Origin: Pseudomonas entomophila L48
GTDB taxonomy: Bacteria; Pseudomonadota; Gammaproteobacteria; Pseudomonadales; Pseudomonadaceae
DNA length: 64,000 nt
Direction of reading: 5' to 3'
Assembly: GCF_000026105.1 (NCBI RefSeq)
Contig: NC_008027.1
Coordinates: forward strand, 1,938,001-2,002,000
Shown: piece by piece, positions 1 to 9,401 of the stretch
How positions within the stretch are numbered: the stretch's first letter is position 1
Layout: each line of letters starts with the position of its first letter
Program-made: the position numbers and the translations under genes
The notes under the pieces: model-generated
Databases searched by the model: none
Told to the model about the DNA's origin: nothing
The model's input: the letters and a program-made list of their open reading frames with translations, nothing else

Positions 1-674
1 ATGTGCAGCTGACGGCGCAGGAGGCACACACCGCGCACCTGTTGGCCGAGCAGGGCAGCCAGGTCGCCGATGCCAGCGGTGCGGCGATCCGCGACCTGGC
101 CGGCACGGTCGGGCAGATCAACCAGGCGGTCAACGACCTGGCCGGTCAGACCGGTGATATCGCCGAGGCCGCCGGCATGATCCGCGCCATCGCCGAGCAG
201 ACCAACCTGCTGGCGCTCAACGCCGCGATCGAGGCGGCGCGGGCTGGCGAACAGGGGCGCGGTTTCGCCGTGGTCGCCGACGAGGTACGCGCGCTGGCCG
301 ACAAGACCCGCCAGTCCACCTTGCATATCCAGGCGATCATCGACAGCCTGCGCAGCGGCGCCGGGCAGGCGGTGAGCATCGCCAGCCAGGGGCTCGAAGG
401 CGCGGAGCAGGGGGTCACCCAGGTGGCCCAGGCGCAGCAGGCGCTGCAGGGCATTCGCCAGGCGGTGCTGCGTATCAGCGACATGAGCCAGCAAATGGCC
501 GCCGCATCCCAGGAGCAGTCGGCGGTGGCCGAGGATGTCTCGCGGCAGATCAACGGTGTGGCCGGCACGGTGCAGCAGAGTGCCCGCCGGGCCAACGCCG
601 CCGCTTCACGCGGTACCGAGCTCGAGCAGGTCTGTGCCGGGTTGCGCGCCCTGGTGGAGCGCTTCAACCGCTAG
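1..674 (+). CDS. Methyl-accepting chemotaxis protein, C-terminal signalling domain (5' truncated)
   Basis: The reading frame is open from the window edge, so only the cytoplasmic signalling part is present. The hairpin tip is clear ([20 protein letters not shown] followed by [12 protein letters not shown]), the region that contacts CheA and CheW, flanked by coiled-coil heptads. No membrane segment or sensor domain lies in the visible part. The next gene begins 12 bp later and encodes a PAS-GGDEF-EAL protein. I recall the same pair in P. putida, where the aerotaxis-type receptor Aer1 is co-transcribed with such a protein, so this may be aer1. That identity is inferred from context because the diagnostic N-terminal PAS domain is outside the window. 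Confidence 0.9.
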   Translation, partial: VQLTAQEAHTAHLLAEQGSQVADASGAAIRDLAGTVGQINQAVNDLAGQTGDIAEAAGMIRAIAEQTNLLALNAAIEAARAGEQGRGFAVVADEVRALADKTRQSTLHIQAIIDSLRSGAGQAVSIASQGLEGAEQGVTQVAQAQQALQGIRQAVLRISDMSQQMAAASQEQSAVAEDVSRQINGVAGTVQQSARRANAAASRGTELEQVCAGLRALVERFNR

Positions 675-686
675 GGCGGACTATTT

Positions 687-2375
687 ATGGATGATATCTA
701 TCGCGCGGCCGTGGATGCGGCCGCGATCTTTTCCGAGACTGACCTGCAAGGGCGCATTACCTACGTCAATCAGCAGTTCTGCAGCATCTCCGGCTACAGC
801 CGCGAGGAGCTGCTGGGGGCCAACCACCGCATTCTCAACTCCGGGCTGCACGAGCCGGCGTTCTTCCTCGACATGTGGAATGCCCTGGCGGGCGGTCGGG
901 TATGGAAAGGCGAGATATGCAACCGTGCCAAGGATGGTTCGTTGTATTGGGTGGACAGTACCATGGTGCCGCTGGTCGACCCGCATACCGGTCAGGTGCG
1001 CAAGTATGTGTCGATCCGCTTCGACGTGACTGAGAAGCGTCAGTTGTTGCACACCTTGCAGTGGCGTGTGGGCCACGATGTGCTGACCGGGCTGCCCAAC
1101 CGCGCCTACCTGTCCGACCTGCTGAACCAGGCCCTGGCGTTCTCGCGCCGCGAACACATTCCGTTGGCGGTGTGCATGCTCGACCTGGATGGCTTCAAGG
1201 CGGTCAACGATGGCTACGGCCACGCCACTGGCGACTTGCTGCTGGTGGAGGTGGCGCAGCGCCTGCAGGGCATCCTGCGCGGTGGCGACGCGGTGGCGCG
1301 GCTGTCGGGTGACGAGTTCGTGTTGATCCTGCGCCACATCGAAGGCCCCCGCCAGTTGCATGCCGCGTTGCAGAGGGTGCTTCTGGCACTGGCGGCGCCC
1401 TACGTGGTTCGCGATCACGTCCTGACCCTCAGCGCGAGCATCGGCGTGACCCTGTTCCCCCAGGATGACGAGGATGCCGACACCCTGGTGCGCCATGCCG
1501 ACCAGGCCATGTACGTGGCCAAGCAGCGCGGGCGCAATCGCTATCACCTGTTCGACGTTTCGCAGGAGCTGGAACTGAAGGCCACCCACCAGACCGTGGC
1601 ACAAGTGCGCCAGGCCATGCGCGAGGGCGAGTTGTGCCTGTACTACCAGCCAAAGGTGAACATGCGCAGCGGGCAGGTGATCGGTTTCGAGGCGTTGTTA
1701 CGCTGGATGCATCCTTCGAAGGGGCCGGTGCCGCCGGGCGAGTTCCTGCCGTTGGTGGAGCAGACCGACCTGATCGTCGAGTTGGGCGAGTGGGTCATCG
1801 ACCAGGCCCTGACGCAACTGGGGCAATGGCAGCGGGACCAGCGGGGCTGGTCGCTGAGTGTCAACATCGCCGCGCGCCAATTGCAGCGTGGCGACTTCTC
1901 CGAGCGCCTGGCGCAATTGCTCGGGCGCCATCCGGGCGTGGACCCGGCGCAACTGGACCTGGAGATCGTCGAATCGGTGGCCATCGACAACCTGGCTCGG
2001 GTCGGCCATTGCCTGGATGCCTGCCGGGCGCTGGGTGTGCGCTTCTCGCTGGACGACTTCGGCACCGGCTACTCGTCGCTGAGTTACCTCAAGCGCCTGC
2101 CGGCGCAGACTATCAAGATCGACAAGTCGTTCGTGCGCGACATCCTGCAGGACCACGACGACCTGGCCCTCACCGCTGCCGTGATCGGCCTGGCGCGGGC
2201 GTTTGGCCGTGAAGTGATCGCCGAAGGGGTGGAGACGGTCGAGCACGGTCGGATGTTGATGGGATTGGGCTGTGAACTGGCCCAGGGCTACGGTATCGCC
2301 CGGCCCATGCCGGCGGACGAGGTGCCCGGCTGGGTGGTCGATTACCATCAGCCTCCGGAGTGGCGGGTGGGCTGA
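687..2375 (+). CDS. PAS-GGDEF-EAL c-di-GMP signalling protein
   Basis: A soluble 562-residue protein without membrane segments. An N-terminal PAS domain (about 1-120, YVNQQFCSISGYSREELLGA) is followed by GGDEF (about 125-290) and EAL (about 305-550). The cyclase signature is SGDEF at 207-211 instead of GGDEF; Ser at the first position still occurs in active enzymes. An RxxD inhibitory site (RGGD) lies five residues before it. The phosphodiesterase motif EAL is at 335-337, with DDFGTGYSSLSYL further on. Both activities therefore look possible. The 12-bp gap to the upstream chemoreceptor gene implies co-transcription, and in P. putida the homologous pair is linked to motility (from memory). A stem-loop follows the stop. 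Confidence 0.93.
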   Translation: MDDIYRAAVDAAAIFSETDLQGRITYVNQQFCSISGYSREELLGANHRILNSGLHEPAFFLDMWNALAGGRVWKGEICNRAKDGSLYWVDSTMVPLVDPHTGQVRKYVSIRFDVTEKRQLLHTLQWRVGHDVLTGLPNRAYLSDLLNQALAFSRREHIPLAVCMLDLDGFKAVNDGYGHATGDLLLVEVAQRLQGILRGGDAVARLSGDEFVLILRHIEGPRQLHAALQRVLLALAAPYVVRDHVLTLSASIGVTLFPQDDEDADTLVRHADQAMYVAKQRGRNRYHLFDVSQELELKATHQTVAQVRQAMREGELCLYYQPKVNMRSGQVIGFEALLRWMHPSKGPVPPGEFLPLVEQTDLIVELGEWVIDQALTQLGQWQRDQRGWSLSVNIAARQLQRGDFSERLAQLLGRHPGVDPAQLDLEIVESVAIDNLARVGHCLDACRALGVRFSLDDFGTGYSSLSYLKRLPAQTIKIDKSFVRDILQDHDDLALTAAVIGLARAFGREVIAEGVETVEHGRMLMGLGCELAQGYGIARPMPADEVPGWVVDYHQPPEWRVG

Positions 2376-2378
2376 AGC

Positions 2379-2399
2379 GGAGGGGCAAGCCGCCCCTCC
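2379..2399. terminator. Stem-loop between convergent genes
   Basis: GGAGGGGC at 2379-2386 pairs with GCCCCTCC at 2392-2399 around a 5-nt loop. It sits in the 37-bp gap between two convergent genes. There is no clear T-run, so termination is plausible but not certain. Confidence 0.5.
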
Positions 2400-2412
2400 A
2401 GGCCTGTTCCCG

Positions 2413-5400
2413 TCAGGTTGGCGACTCTCCTGCCTGGACATGGGCATTGACCAATGTGTTGGTCAGCGTTTCCAGCAGCGCTGTCTCGGTGTCTTGTCGC
2501 GCTCGCAGCAGCACGCCACCGACCCGCTCAAGCAGGGTGGGGGCATGGTGGGCGAAGCGGGCCGCGGTCAAATCGTACCTTTGCGTGATACCGTGCCTGC
2601 GCCAGGCCAAACCCGGGACGTCTGTCATTTCACGTTGCAGGGCGTTGATGAAGCCGTCAGGCACGGGCGGGCCGGTGTAGTTGCCTTCGAGCCCGCCTGC
2701 GCTGCCCAAGGCGTCGAAGTATTCCGAGGCGCCTTCCCACGTGCGCGCGAGGGATTCGAAGTCCTGTGGTGAAAGGCGCCGCAGCCAGGCCTGCCAGAAG
2801 GGCTGCGCCACGGCCCACTGGCCCAGGCGTGGGGCATCGAAATCCCCTTCTACCCCTGCGGCGAGCCGCTGCAGTGTCGCTTCGCTCAGGCGTGCCAGAT
2901 AGGCGAAGCGGATTTCGCCGGGTTGCGCCGGCAGGCGCAGGCGTCCACGCAATTGCATGCGTGCGTGCAGGGCGATCTCCAGTTCATCGAGCAGGTAATC
3001 AGGTTCGGTCAACGCGCTATCCGCGATATCGTCATCCGGATGGCGAGGCGGCGCGGCCTGGCGTTGCAGGTCGTCCGTCGCCTGCGCCAGAAAGCGGCGG
3101 CGGGCCACGCGGGCCTGGTACAGGTCGGCCACCCGTGCATCCAGAAGGCGCTGGCGATACAGGCTGCCCGCCGCCTCCACGGCGACGGCCTCGTCGGTCA
3201 TGCCAGGCATGGCGTGGTTGACCGCCTGCCACACCTGGACATCGGTTTCGACCTGCTGGAACAGCAGGCTGGCCTGGTCGACGCATTGTTGCCCGGCGTC
3301 CCTGAGCAGGTCGTCGATCTGCTGTTGCAGTTGTGCCCGTCCCCAGCTGGAGGCCTGCATGGTTTCCAGGTCGCCGGCCAGGACGCGGACCACCTGTTGC
3401 ATGCGGTTACGCATGGCATCGGCGCTGCGCTGGTAGTCGGCACTGTACATGAGGCGGTCGAACAGCTCGTACAGCGCTTGCCATTGTGGATCCTCCGCTG
3501 TGTCGGAGAGGTGGATCTGCAGCTCCGCCGGCCAGCCGCTCGACCACTCGATGGGCCCACGGCCAGGCGCGGTGGTTTGCAGGCCTGCGTCCTCCAGGCG
3601 TAGGCGCGCCGCTTCGCTGAACGGGTTGTCGTTGAGCGAGTAGGCGATGTCCGGGACATCGTCCCGAACCGAGCGGGCAAAGGCGCTGTCGCGCAGGTCG
3701 GGAGCCTCGGTCAGGGTATTGTTGCTCAGGTCGAACTGACGCAGGGCCAGGGGGCGTTGGTTCATCAGCGCCGTCAGGCCCTCGGGCCATTGGCTGATAC
3801 CGGTGCTTTCCAGGTCCAACTGCTGCAGCGCGCTCCAGCCAGTCACATCGGGCGCGAGTGACAATGGGTTTTCCTGCAGCAACAGTGCTTCAAGGTGACT
3901 GAGCCTTGCCAACGCCGCCCTGCCAGCTTCATCCAGCACGATGGCGTTGTGGCCCAGACTGATCCCCCGCAGTGCCGGCCAACGTTGCAGCACCTGGAAA
4001 TGCTCGGCACCAAGCGCCAGCTCGTTCGAGTCCGCCTGGAACCAGCTTAGTGCCGGTAGCCGAGCCAGTCCCTCCAGTGCCGAGATCGAGAGGTCCTGCA
4101 CGCCTTCGGTGAGATTGAGCCGGCGCAGGTGTGGCATCTGGCCAATCACGGCCAGGCTGCCTGTATCGTCCAGGTCGATGTTGTTCTCCGACAGGTCGAG
4201 TGATTGCAGCTCGTTGAGATCGGCCAGGGTGGCGGGCAGGCGATTGAGGGCGTTTTGTGCCAGGTCCAGATGACGCACGCCGGGGAATGCCCTGAGCAAA
4301 GGCTCCAGGCCCACGGCGTGCGGATCGCTCAGGCCATTGATGGCAAGCTGGCGCACATGGGGCAACCTCACCGGGATCCTGGGCAGGGAGTCCAGTTGAT
4401 GCACCTCCATCAGCAAACTCACGTGATCGATGCTGCTGGAAGGGTCTCCCGTGGGCTCCCGGCGCCAGGCGCTGCGCAGGCGCTGGGCCAGGGCCTGGCG
4501 GGCGGTGCGCCGTTGCTCCAGCCCAGCGACGCTCACGCCTTCGGGGTCGTGCACCCAGCGTTGCAGTTCGAAGTCGAGCAGTCGGTAATCGGCGCGCATC
4601 CGCGTCAGCAGGCGACCAAATGCGCCGGGTTGGTCTCCGGCCTGGTAGCGCAGGCGCAGGCGCAGCATTTCCCGGTCATCGGTGGGCGTGGGCGGGAACA
4701 GCTGGTTGAACAGATCATCGTCGCTCACCCAGCCCCGGGCACCACCGCTCAGGCGATAACCGAGCCGGCGCTCGCCAGGGAGGAGGGACGGTAGGCGGTA
4801 TAGGGGACGCACCGGCGCCATGCCAAGATCGGACGCGGCCCGGCGACGGTCGCCGGCAGCCTGTTCGAACAGTTTGTCGCGCAGGTTCCCGGCCTCGCCT
4901 ATCCGTACCCCCAGGGCGTCGCGCTCACTGTCTGGCAGTGCCTGGAGCAGAGCGCGGAACAGGTCGCTGTCACCCGCCAGCTCAAGACCGTGCTCGTCGT
5001 AGGCGGTATATCCGCGGCTTGTGCGCGCCAACACCTTGGCAGGTTGCCCGGGTTTGCCGGCGGCGGCCTGCAGTGGCCCGCCCAGGCGTGCTTCGCGGAT
5101 TTCGATTCGTACCTCGCCGGTCCAGCCGGGCAGACGTTGCAGCGCGCCCAGCGCCAGCGCATCGCGGTCAGCCGCGCTGCCCGATGTCTGGTGAAAGCGG
5201 GCCAGCGCTTTGCTGATGCGGCTCTCTCGTACGTACAGGCGGGCGCTTTCGGCCATGCGAAGTGGCAGCCGGCCGGTACGTTGCAGTTGGTTCAGGTCGC
5301 GTGGGGCCGCCTGGGTGAGGATTTCCGCTCGGACCGGGCGGCTGAGGGTGGGGAACACACGGGTGATGGCGTTCGCCAGCGCGGGCTCGGGCGTGGCGCC

Positions 5401-7263
5401 GCTCACTGAGTGGGCGCCGAGCGCCTCCAGGGTGTCGATGAGGAGCGCGGGTAGCGGGTGGTGGTTCGCCAGCGTCTGGCGCAGCCTGTTGGCGTCGTAG
5501 CCGCTGGCGATCAGCGCGCGGTCCAGCGCGGCGGGTTCGAGGCCGGCACCAAGAGGGCCGAGGTGGCGCAGCAACTTGTCCTGTGGCCAGGCCAGCGGGC
5601 GATCCTGTTCGAGCAGCCAACGGCCCTGGCCGTCCCCCAGCAGGCTGGGCCGGTGGCGATGCCCTTCGGCGGCAGCCAGGTGCAAGGTGCCGCCATCGGC
5701 CTGCTCCAGCGGCAGCGCCAATGCATCCCGTTCCAGCCACTGCTGTCCCTGCCAGTCGTATAGCCCCTTGCTGCCGACAGTGTGTCCCTCGGGCCAGGGG
5801 CGTGCCCGGGCGAATGGCGCCAGCCCGCCATGCCACAGACGTTCCTGGCCGGGGCTGCCCACTTGGTGCCAGCCCTGCAGGACATCCACCGGCTCACTGA
5901 AGCGCGCTGCGGTGCCGAGGGCGGCGAACTGCACCAAGTTCTCGAAGACATCGAACAGCTGGTGGATGGCTGCGTCGGCATCACCTTCATTGGCGCTGTG
6001 CACGCCCTCGAGGAATTCATCGACCAGTTGCGCACCGCCGACCACCAGCATCAGCTCGCCCAGGCCTGGCAGGAAAAAGCCCGCCACATTGAGTACTGTA
6101 AGGCCGACCCCCAGCCAGCCCTCGATGCGCGCCAGCTGCGCCAGTGCATCGCGCTGCGCGGTCGGCACCACCAGTGACGCTGCGTCCTGCAGGCGTCGCT
6201 CGACCTGGGTGCGGGCGCGTTCGACAAAGGCATCCTTGGCCCATGGGGTGACGGTGAAACGCAGCCGTGCATTCTTGTCGAGGGTTTCCTGCCAGATATC
6301 CTTGGGCGAGGGAAACGCACGCTTGATCCAGCTGAAGGTCTCGTGCTTTTCCAGCACCGGTGGGCTGGGCTGCATCTGGGCATACGGGTAGCGTGGATAA
6401 AGGATGGCGCGGAGCTGCGCGGCAAAGCGCGGCTGGCTGGCCAAGTCGACATAACGGGTGAAGAACTGCCGTTCCCGAGCCTTCCACAACCGCTCGGTGA
6501 GCGCCGCGACCGCTGCCGGCTGGGAGTCGTACTGGCGCAGGGGGCTGCTGGGATGGCCGGGCAGGTAAAGCAGGCAGATATCGACCTTTCGGGACGGGTC
6601 GAGGTGGATCAGCATCGGACCGTTCAAGGGGATGCCGAACAGGCTGAGGAAGCTGCAGTGCAGTTCGCGCCGTGCCGCGTCGTCCATGCCGGACACTACC
6701 GTTTCGCCAAGCGAGGCACCCAGTGTTTTCACTCGGCCCTGCAGATGGGCCAGGCTCAGGGCCGCGGCGAACGCGGCGTGGTCATGCTGGCGCAACTGCT
6801 CGCGAAAGGCGTCCGTGTCGATCTGGTCGGCCAGGTGGTCCCGGTAGCGTTGGCCCAGGTCGAGGTTGCGCACGCCTTTGACGAAGGTGTCGACATCCAC
6901 GGTGGAGCGCTGGGTGGCACCGGCAGCGTCAAGCAGGGTCGGCCGGGCGCCGCTGTCGAAGTTCTGCAGCGCCGCCTCCAGCCAGGAATGGTCGTTGTCG
7001 CTCTGCAGCACCCGTCCCTGGTCGACCGCAGGCAGCGTGGTATCCGCAAACCAGTCGCCCAGGGCCTGTTCTAGCAAGGGGCGGCAGAAGGCCTCGATAT
7101 CCTCGAGCGGCGCCAGCGTCTCGGCTACCCGACGACTGGCGGCGTGGCTGCGGCGAATGCGTCGTTCAAGGGTTTGCCGCTGGGGCGTCGATGTCTGCGT
7201 CAACCAGGTGGGCAGGCGCTGGTGAATGAAGGCAAGGTGGGGGGAAAGCGGGGAGTGGGTCAT
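2413..7263 (-). CDS. Giant LRR protein with NEL-type E3 ubiquitin ligase domain (probable secreted effector)
   Basis: The protein has 1616 residues. The N-terminal ~950 residues resemble the dermonecrotic-toxin-like (DUF6543) region of pseudomonad effectors and include a hydrophobic stretch near 380-410 (VGLTVLNVAGFFLPGLGELM). Leucine-rich repeats occupy about 965-1200 (for example LRQFDLSNNTLTEAPDL). The C-terminal ~400 residues look like a NEL domain, the catalytic module of IpaH/SspH-type ubiquitin ligases. The context QQCVDQASLLFQQVE fits the family's catalytic Cys-x-Asp motif and puts the nucleophile at Cys1327. No classical signal peptide is visible, in keeping with type III export. No chaperone or secretion gene lies nearby. 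The host target is unknown and the ligase activity is inferred. Confidence 0.85.
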   Translation of the reverse strand: MTHSPLSPHLAFIHQRLPTWLTQTSTPQRQTLERRIRRSHAASRRVAETLAPLEDIEAFCRPLLEQALGDWFADTTLPAVDQGRVLQSDNDHSWLEAALQNFDSGARPTLLDAAGATQRSTVDVDTFVKGVRNLDLGQRYRDHLADQIDTDAFREQLRQHDHAAFAAALSLAHLQGRVKTLGASLGETVVSGMDDAARRELHCSFLSLFGIPLNGPMLIHLDPSRKVDICLLYLPGHPSSPLRQYDSQPAAVAALTERLWKARERQFFTRYVDLASQPRFAAQLRAILYPRYPYAQMQPSPPVLEKHETFSWIKRAFPSPKDIWQETLDKNARLRFTVTPWAKDAFVERARTQVERRLQDAASLVVPTAQRDALAQLARIEGWLGVGLTVLNVAGFFLPGLGELMLVVGGAQLVDEFLEGVHSANEGDADAAIHQLFDVFENLVQFAALGTAARFSEPVDVLQGWHQVGSPGQERLWHGGLAPFARARPWPEGHTVGSKGLYDWQGQQWLERDALALPLEQADGGTLHLAAAEGHRHRPSLLGDGQGRWLLEQDRPLAWPQDKLLRHLGPLGAGLEPAALDRALIASGYDANRLRQTLANHHPLPALLIDTLEALGAHSVSGATPEPALANAITRVFPTLSRPVRAEILTQAAPRDLNQLQRTGRLPLRMAESARLYVRESRISKALARFHQTSGSAADRDALALGALQRLPGWTGEVRIEIREARLGGPLQAAAGKPGQPAKVLARTSRGYTAYDEHGLELAGDSDLFRALLQALPDSERDALGVRIGEAGNLRDKLFEQAAGDRRRAASDLGMAPVRPLYRLPSLLPGERRLGYRLSGGARGWVSDDDLFNQLFPPTPTDDREMLRLRLRYQAGDQPGAFGRLLTRMRADYRLLDFELQRWVHDPEGVSVAGLEQRRTARQALAQRLRSAWRREPTGDPSSSIDHVSLLMEVHQLDSLPRIPVRLPHVRQLAINGLSDPHAVGLEPLLRAFPGVRHLDLAQNALNRLPATLADLNELQSLDLSENNIDLDDTGSLAVIGQMPHLRRLNLTEGVQDLSISALEGLARLPALSWFQADSNELALGAEHFQVLQRWPALRGISLGHNAIVLDEAGRAALARLSHLEALLLQENPLSLAPDVTGWSALQQLDLESTGISQWPEGLTALMNQRPLALRQFDLSNNTLTEAPDLRDSAFARSVRDDVPDIAYSLNDNPFSEAARLRLEDAGLQTTAPGRGPIEWSSGWPAELQIHLSDTAEDPQWQALYELFDRLMYSADYQRSADAMRNRMQQVVRVLAGDLETMQASSWGRAQLQQQIDDLLRDAGQQCVDQASLLFQQVETDVQVWQAVNHAMPGMTDEAVAVEAAGSLYRQRLLDARVADLYQARVARRRFLAQATDDLQRQAAPPRHPDDDIADSALTEPDYLLDELEIALHARMQLRGRLRLPAQPGEIRFAYLARLSEATLQRLAAGVEGDFDAPRLGQWAVAQPFWQAWLRRLSPQDFESLARTWEGASEYFDALGSAGGLEGNYTGPPVPDGFINALQREMTDVPGLAWRRHGITQRYDLTAARFAHHAPTLLERVGGVLLRARQDTETALLETLTNTLVNAHVQAGESPT

Positions 7264-7359
7264 CGCTGCTGTTTCATGTAGTACAGGAGCAGCGAGCCTA
7301 GCGGTGCGCCGCCACCCAGCCGGGTTACATAGATAGCCCCCGGCGGGCGGCGCGGTGGT

Positions 7360-7851
7360 TCAGGCCTGGGGCGCGGTGCTCTTGACCGCCGCCAGTTCCG
7401 GGTGGGCGACCAGCTTGTCGATGTGCAGCTCGTCGTTGTTCATCCAGGTCTCGGTCAGTACCCGGTAATGCTCCATGTCGCGGCAGCGCATGCGCAGGCT
7501 GTAGTCGAAGTGGCCGCTGATCAGCTGGCATTCGTACACCTGCGGGCAGGCCCGCACGGTGGCTTCGAAGGCCTTCTGCGCGGAGCGTCCACTCTGGTTG
7601 GACAGCGCCACCAGCACCAGCAACGACAGGCCGGGCGAGACCTGCTGCAGGTCGATGATCGCCCCGTAGCCGCGGATAACGCCGCGCCGTTCCAGCTTGC
7701 GCACCCGTTCCAGGCAGGGCCTGGGCGTCAGGTGCACGAGGGTGGAGAGCTTCTCATAGGTGATCCTTCCTTGGTGGCGCAGCACGTCGATGATGGCTTC
7801 ATCGATGCGATCCAGTGGTGCGACTGCGGTGCTAGTGGCCTTGGTATCCAT
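7360..7851 (-). CDS. Lrp/AsnC family transcriptional regulator
   Basis: A 163-residue regulator. The longer open frame begins inside the ABC ATPase gene, but the ATG at 7851 (MDTKATSTAVAPLDRIDEAI) gives the normal family length. An N-terminal winged helix-turn-helix (LDRIDEAIIDVLRHQGRITY to RKLERRGVIRGYGAIID) precedes an RAM/AsnC ligand-binding domain (LSLLVLVALSNQ to EHYRVLTETW). It starts 13 bp after the ATPase stop, so it is probably the last gene of the transporter operon. It is the natural candidate to sense arginine, ornithine or citrulline and to control the transporter and ctlX-ocd units. A repeated 11-bp motif upstream of both units could be its operator; this is inference. Confidence 0.9.
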   Translation of the reverse strand: MDTKATSTAVAPLDRIDEAIIDVLRHQGRITYEKLSTLVHLTPRPCLERVRKLERRGVIRGYGAIIDLQQVSPGLSLLVLVALSNQSGRSAQKAFEATVRACPQVYECQLISGHFDYSLRMRCRDMEHYRVLTETWMNNDELHIDKLVAHPELAAVKSTAPQA

Positions 7852-7864
7852 ATACGGCGTGACT

Positions 7865-8683
7865 TCACTTGAGGCGGTTGGAGAGGAACTGCCGCAGGCG
7901 CTCGCTCTGTGGCCGGTCGAGGATCTCGGCGCTGCCGTGCTCTTCGACCAGGCCCTGGTGCAGGAACAGCACCTGGCTCGACACCTGGCGGGCGAACCCC
8001 ATTTCATGGGTGACCATGAGCATGGTACGTCCTTCCTCGGCGAGCGTCTGTATCACCTTGAGCACTTCGCCGACCAGCTCAGGGTCCAGGGCCGAGGTGG
8101 GCTCGTCGAAGAGGATGATCTCCGGTTCCATGGCCAGCGCCCGGGCAATGGCCACGCGTTGTTGCTGACCACCAGAGAGGAACGCCGGGTACTGCTCGGC
8201 GGCGCGCGCCGGCAGGCCGACCTTGTCCAGGTATTTGCGGGCACGGGCTTCGGCTTCGCTGGCGCTGACGCCCAGCACCTTGCGCGGCGCCAGGCAGATG
8301 TTCTCCAGCACCGTGAGGTGGCTCCACAGGTTGAAGTGTTGGAACACCATGGCCAGGCGCGTGCGCAGGTTCTGCAACTGGGCCGGTGGCGGGGTGCGGG
8401 TACCGGGGTGAATTTCCAGGGTTTGGCCGTCCAGGGTGATGCTGCCGGCGTCGGGTTGTTCGAGGAAGTTGATGCAGCGCAAGAAGGTGCTCTTGCCCGA
8501 GCCGCTGGCGCCGATCAGGCTGATCACGTCGCCTTTGCGCGCCTGTAGCGAGACGCCCTTGAGCACCTGGTGTTCGCCATAGTGCTTGTGCAGGCCCTCG
8601 ACGCTGAGCTTGATGGCGCCGGCGTGGGCGCGCGCTGCGGGGGCCTGTTCGAAGGTATTGAGTGGCAATGCGGTAGCAGTCAT
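7865..8683 (-). CDS. Polar amino acid ABC transporter, ATP-binding subunit (HisP/AotP-like)
   Basis: A 272-residue ATPase. It has Walker A (GASGSGKST), Q-loop region, signature LSGGQQQRVAIARAL, Walker B (ILFDEPTSALDP) and the switch His (MLMVTHEMGFA), in the order typical of the HisP/GlnQ class. The start at 8683 (MTATALPLNTFEQ) is chosen because the upstream extension runs into the permease gene and has no family similarity. It lies 4 bp downstream of the preceding permease gene and energises import by the two permeases and the binding protein encoded upstream. The substrate is most likely a basic amino acid or citrulline, judged from the catabolic genes in the cluster. Confidence 0.93.
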   Translation of the reverse strand: MTATALPLNTFEQAPAARAHAGAIKLSVEGLHKHYGEHQVLKGVSLQARKGDVISLIGASGSGKSTFLRCINFLEQPDAGSITLDGQTLEIHPGTRTPPPAQLQNLRTRLAMVFQHFNLWSHLTVLENICLAPRKVLGVSASEAEARARKYLDKVGLPARAAEQYPAFLSGGQQQRVAIARALAMEPEIILFDEPTSALDPELVGEVLKVIQTLAEEGRTMLMVTHEMGFARQVSSQVLFLHQGLVEEHGSAEILDRPQSERLRQFLSNRLK

Positions 8684-8687
8684 GAAA

Positions 8688-9401
8688 TCAGCCTCGGGCA
8701 GGGACAAGGAAGCGCATCCAGCGGCGCTCGGCCAGTCGGAACAGGCCGACCAGGGCGAAGGACAGCAGCATGTACAGCAGGGCGGCCACGCCAAAGGCCT
8801 GGAAGGTCAGGAAGGTCGCGGCGTTGGCGTCGCGGGCCACCTTGAGGATGTCGGCGACGGTGGCGGTGAAGGCCAGCGAGGTGGCGTGCAGCATCAGGAT
8901 CAGTTCGTTGCTGTAGGCCGGCAGCGAACGGCGCAGGGCGGCTGGCAGCACCAGGAACAGGTTGAGCTTCCAGCCCCTCAGGCCATAGGCCTGGGCCGCT
9001 TCCAGTTCACCGGCCGGCAGGTTGCGGATGGCCCCGGCGAAGATCTCCACGGTGTAGGCGCAGGTGTTGAGTACGAACGCCAGCAACGTGCAGTTGAGCG
9101 CGTTGCGAAAGAACTGGTCGAGCAGGGCATGCTCGCGTACCACCTGCAGGCTGTACAGTCCGGTGTAGCAGATCAGCAGCTGGATATAGAGCGGTGTGCC
9201 GCGGAACACGAAGGTGTACAGCTGCACTGGTAGGCGCAGCCAGGCGTTGCGCGACGCCCGGGCCAGTGCCAGGGGTAGCGAAAGCGCCAGGCCCAGGACC
9301 ATGCTGGCGACGAACAGCCAGAGGGTCATGGCCAGCCCCGACAGCCCGTTGCCGTCGCTGTACAGGTAGGCCTGGCCGTATTCCTGAAGGAGTTCGATCA
9401 T
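8688..9401 (-). CDS. Polar amino acid ABC transporter permease (HisM-like)
   Basis: A 237-residue inner-membrane permease with about five hydrophobic segments. It carries the EAA-type loop that contacts the ATPase (ELEAAQAYGLRGWKLNLFLVL) and the family signature FRGTPLYIQLLICYTGLY. Its start overlaps the stop of the preceding permease by 4 bp (ATGA), a sign of translational coupling. The two permeases would form the heterodimeric channel of a histidine/lysine-arginine-ornithine type importer. The exact substrate cannot be read from the sequence. Confidence 0.92.
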   Translation of the reverse strand: MIELLQEYGQAYLYSDGNGLSGLAMTLWLFVASMVLGLALSLPLALARASRNAWLRLPVQLYTFVFRGTPLYIQLLICYTGLYSLQVVREHALLDQFFRNALNCTLLAFVLNTCAYTVEIFAGAIRNLPAGELEAAQAYGLRGWKLNLFLVLPAALRRSLPAYSNELILMLHATSLAFTATVADILKVARDANAATFLTFQAFGVAALLYMLLSFALVGLFRLAERRWMRFLVPARG

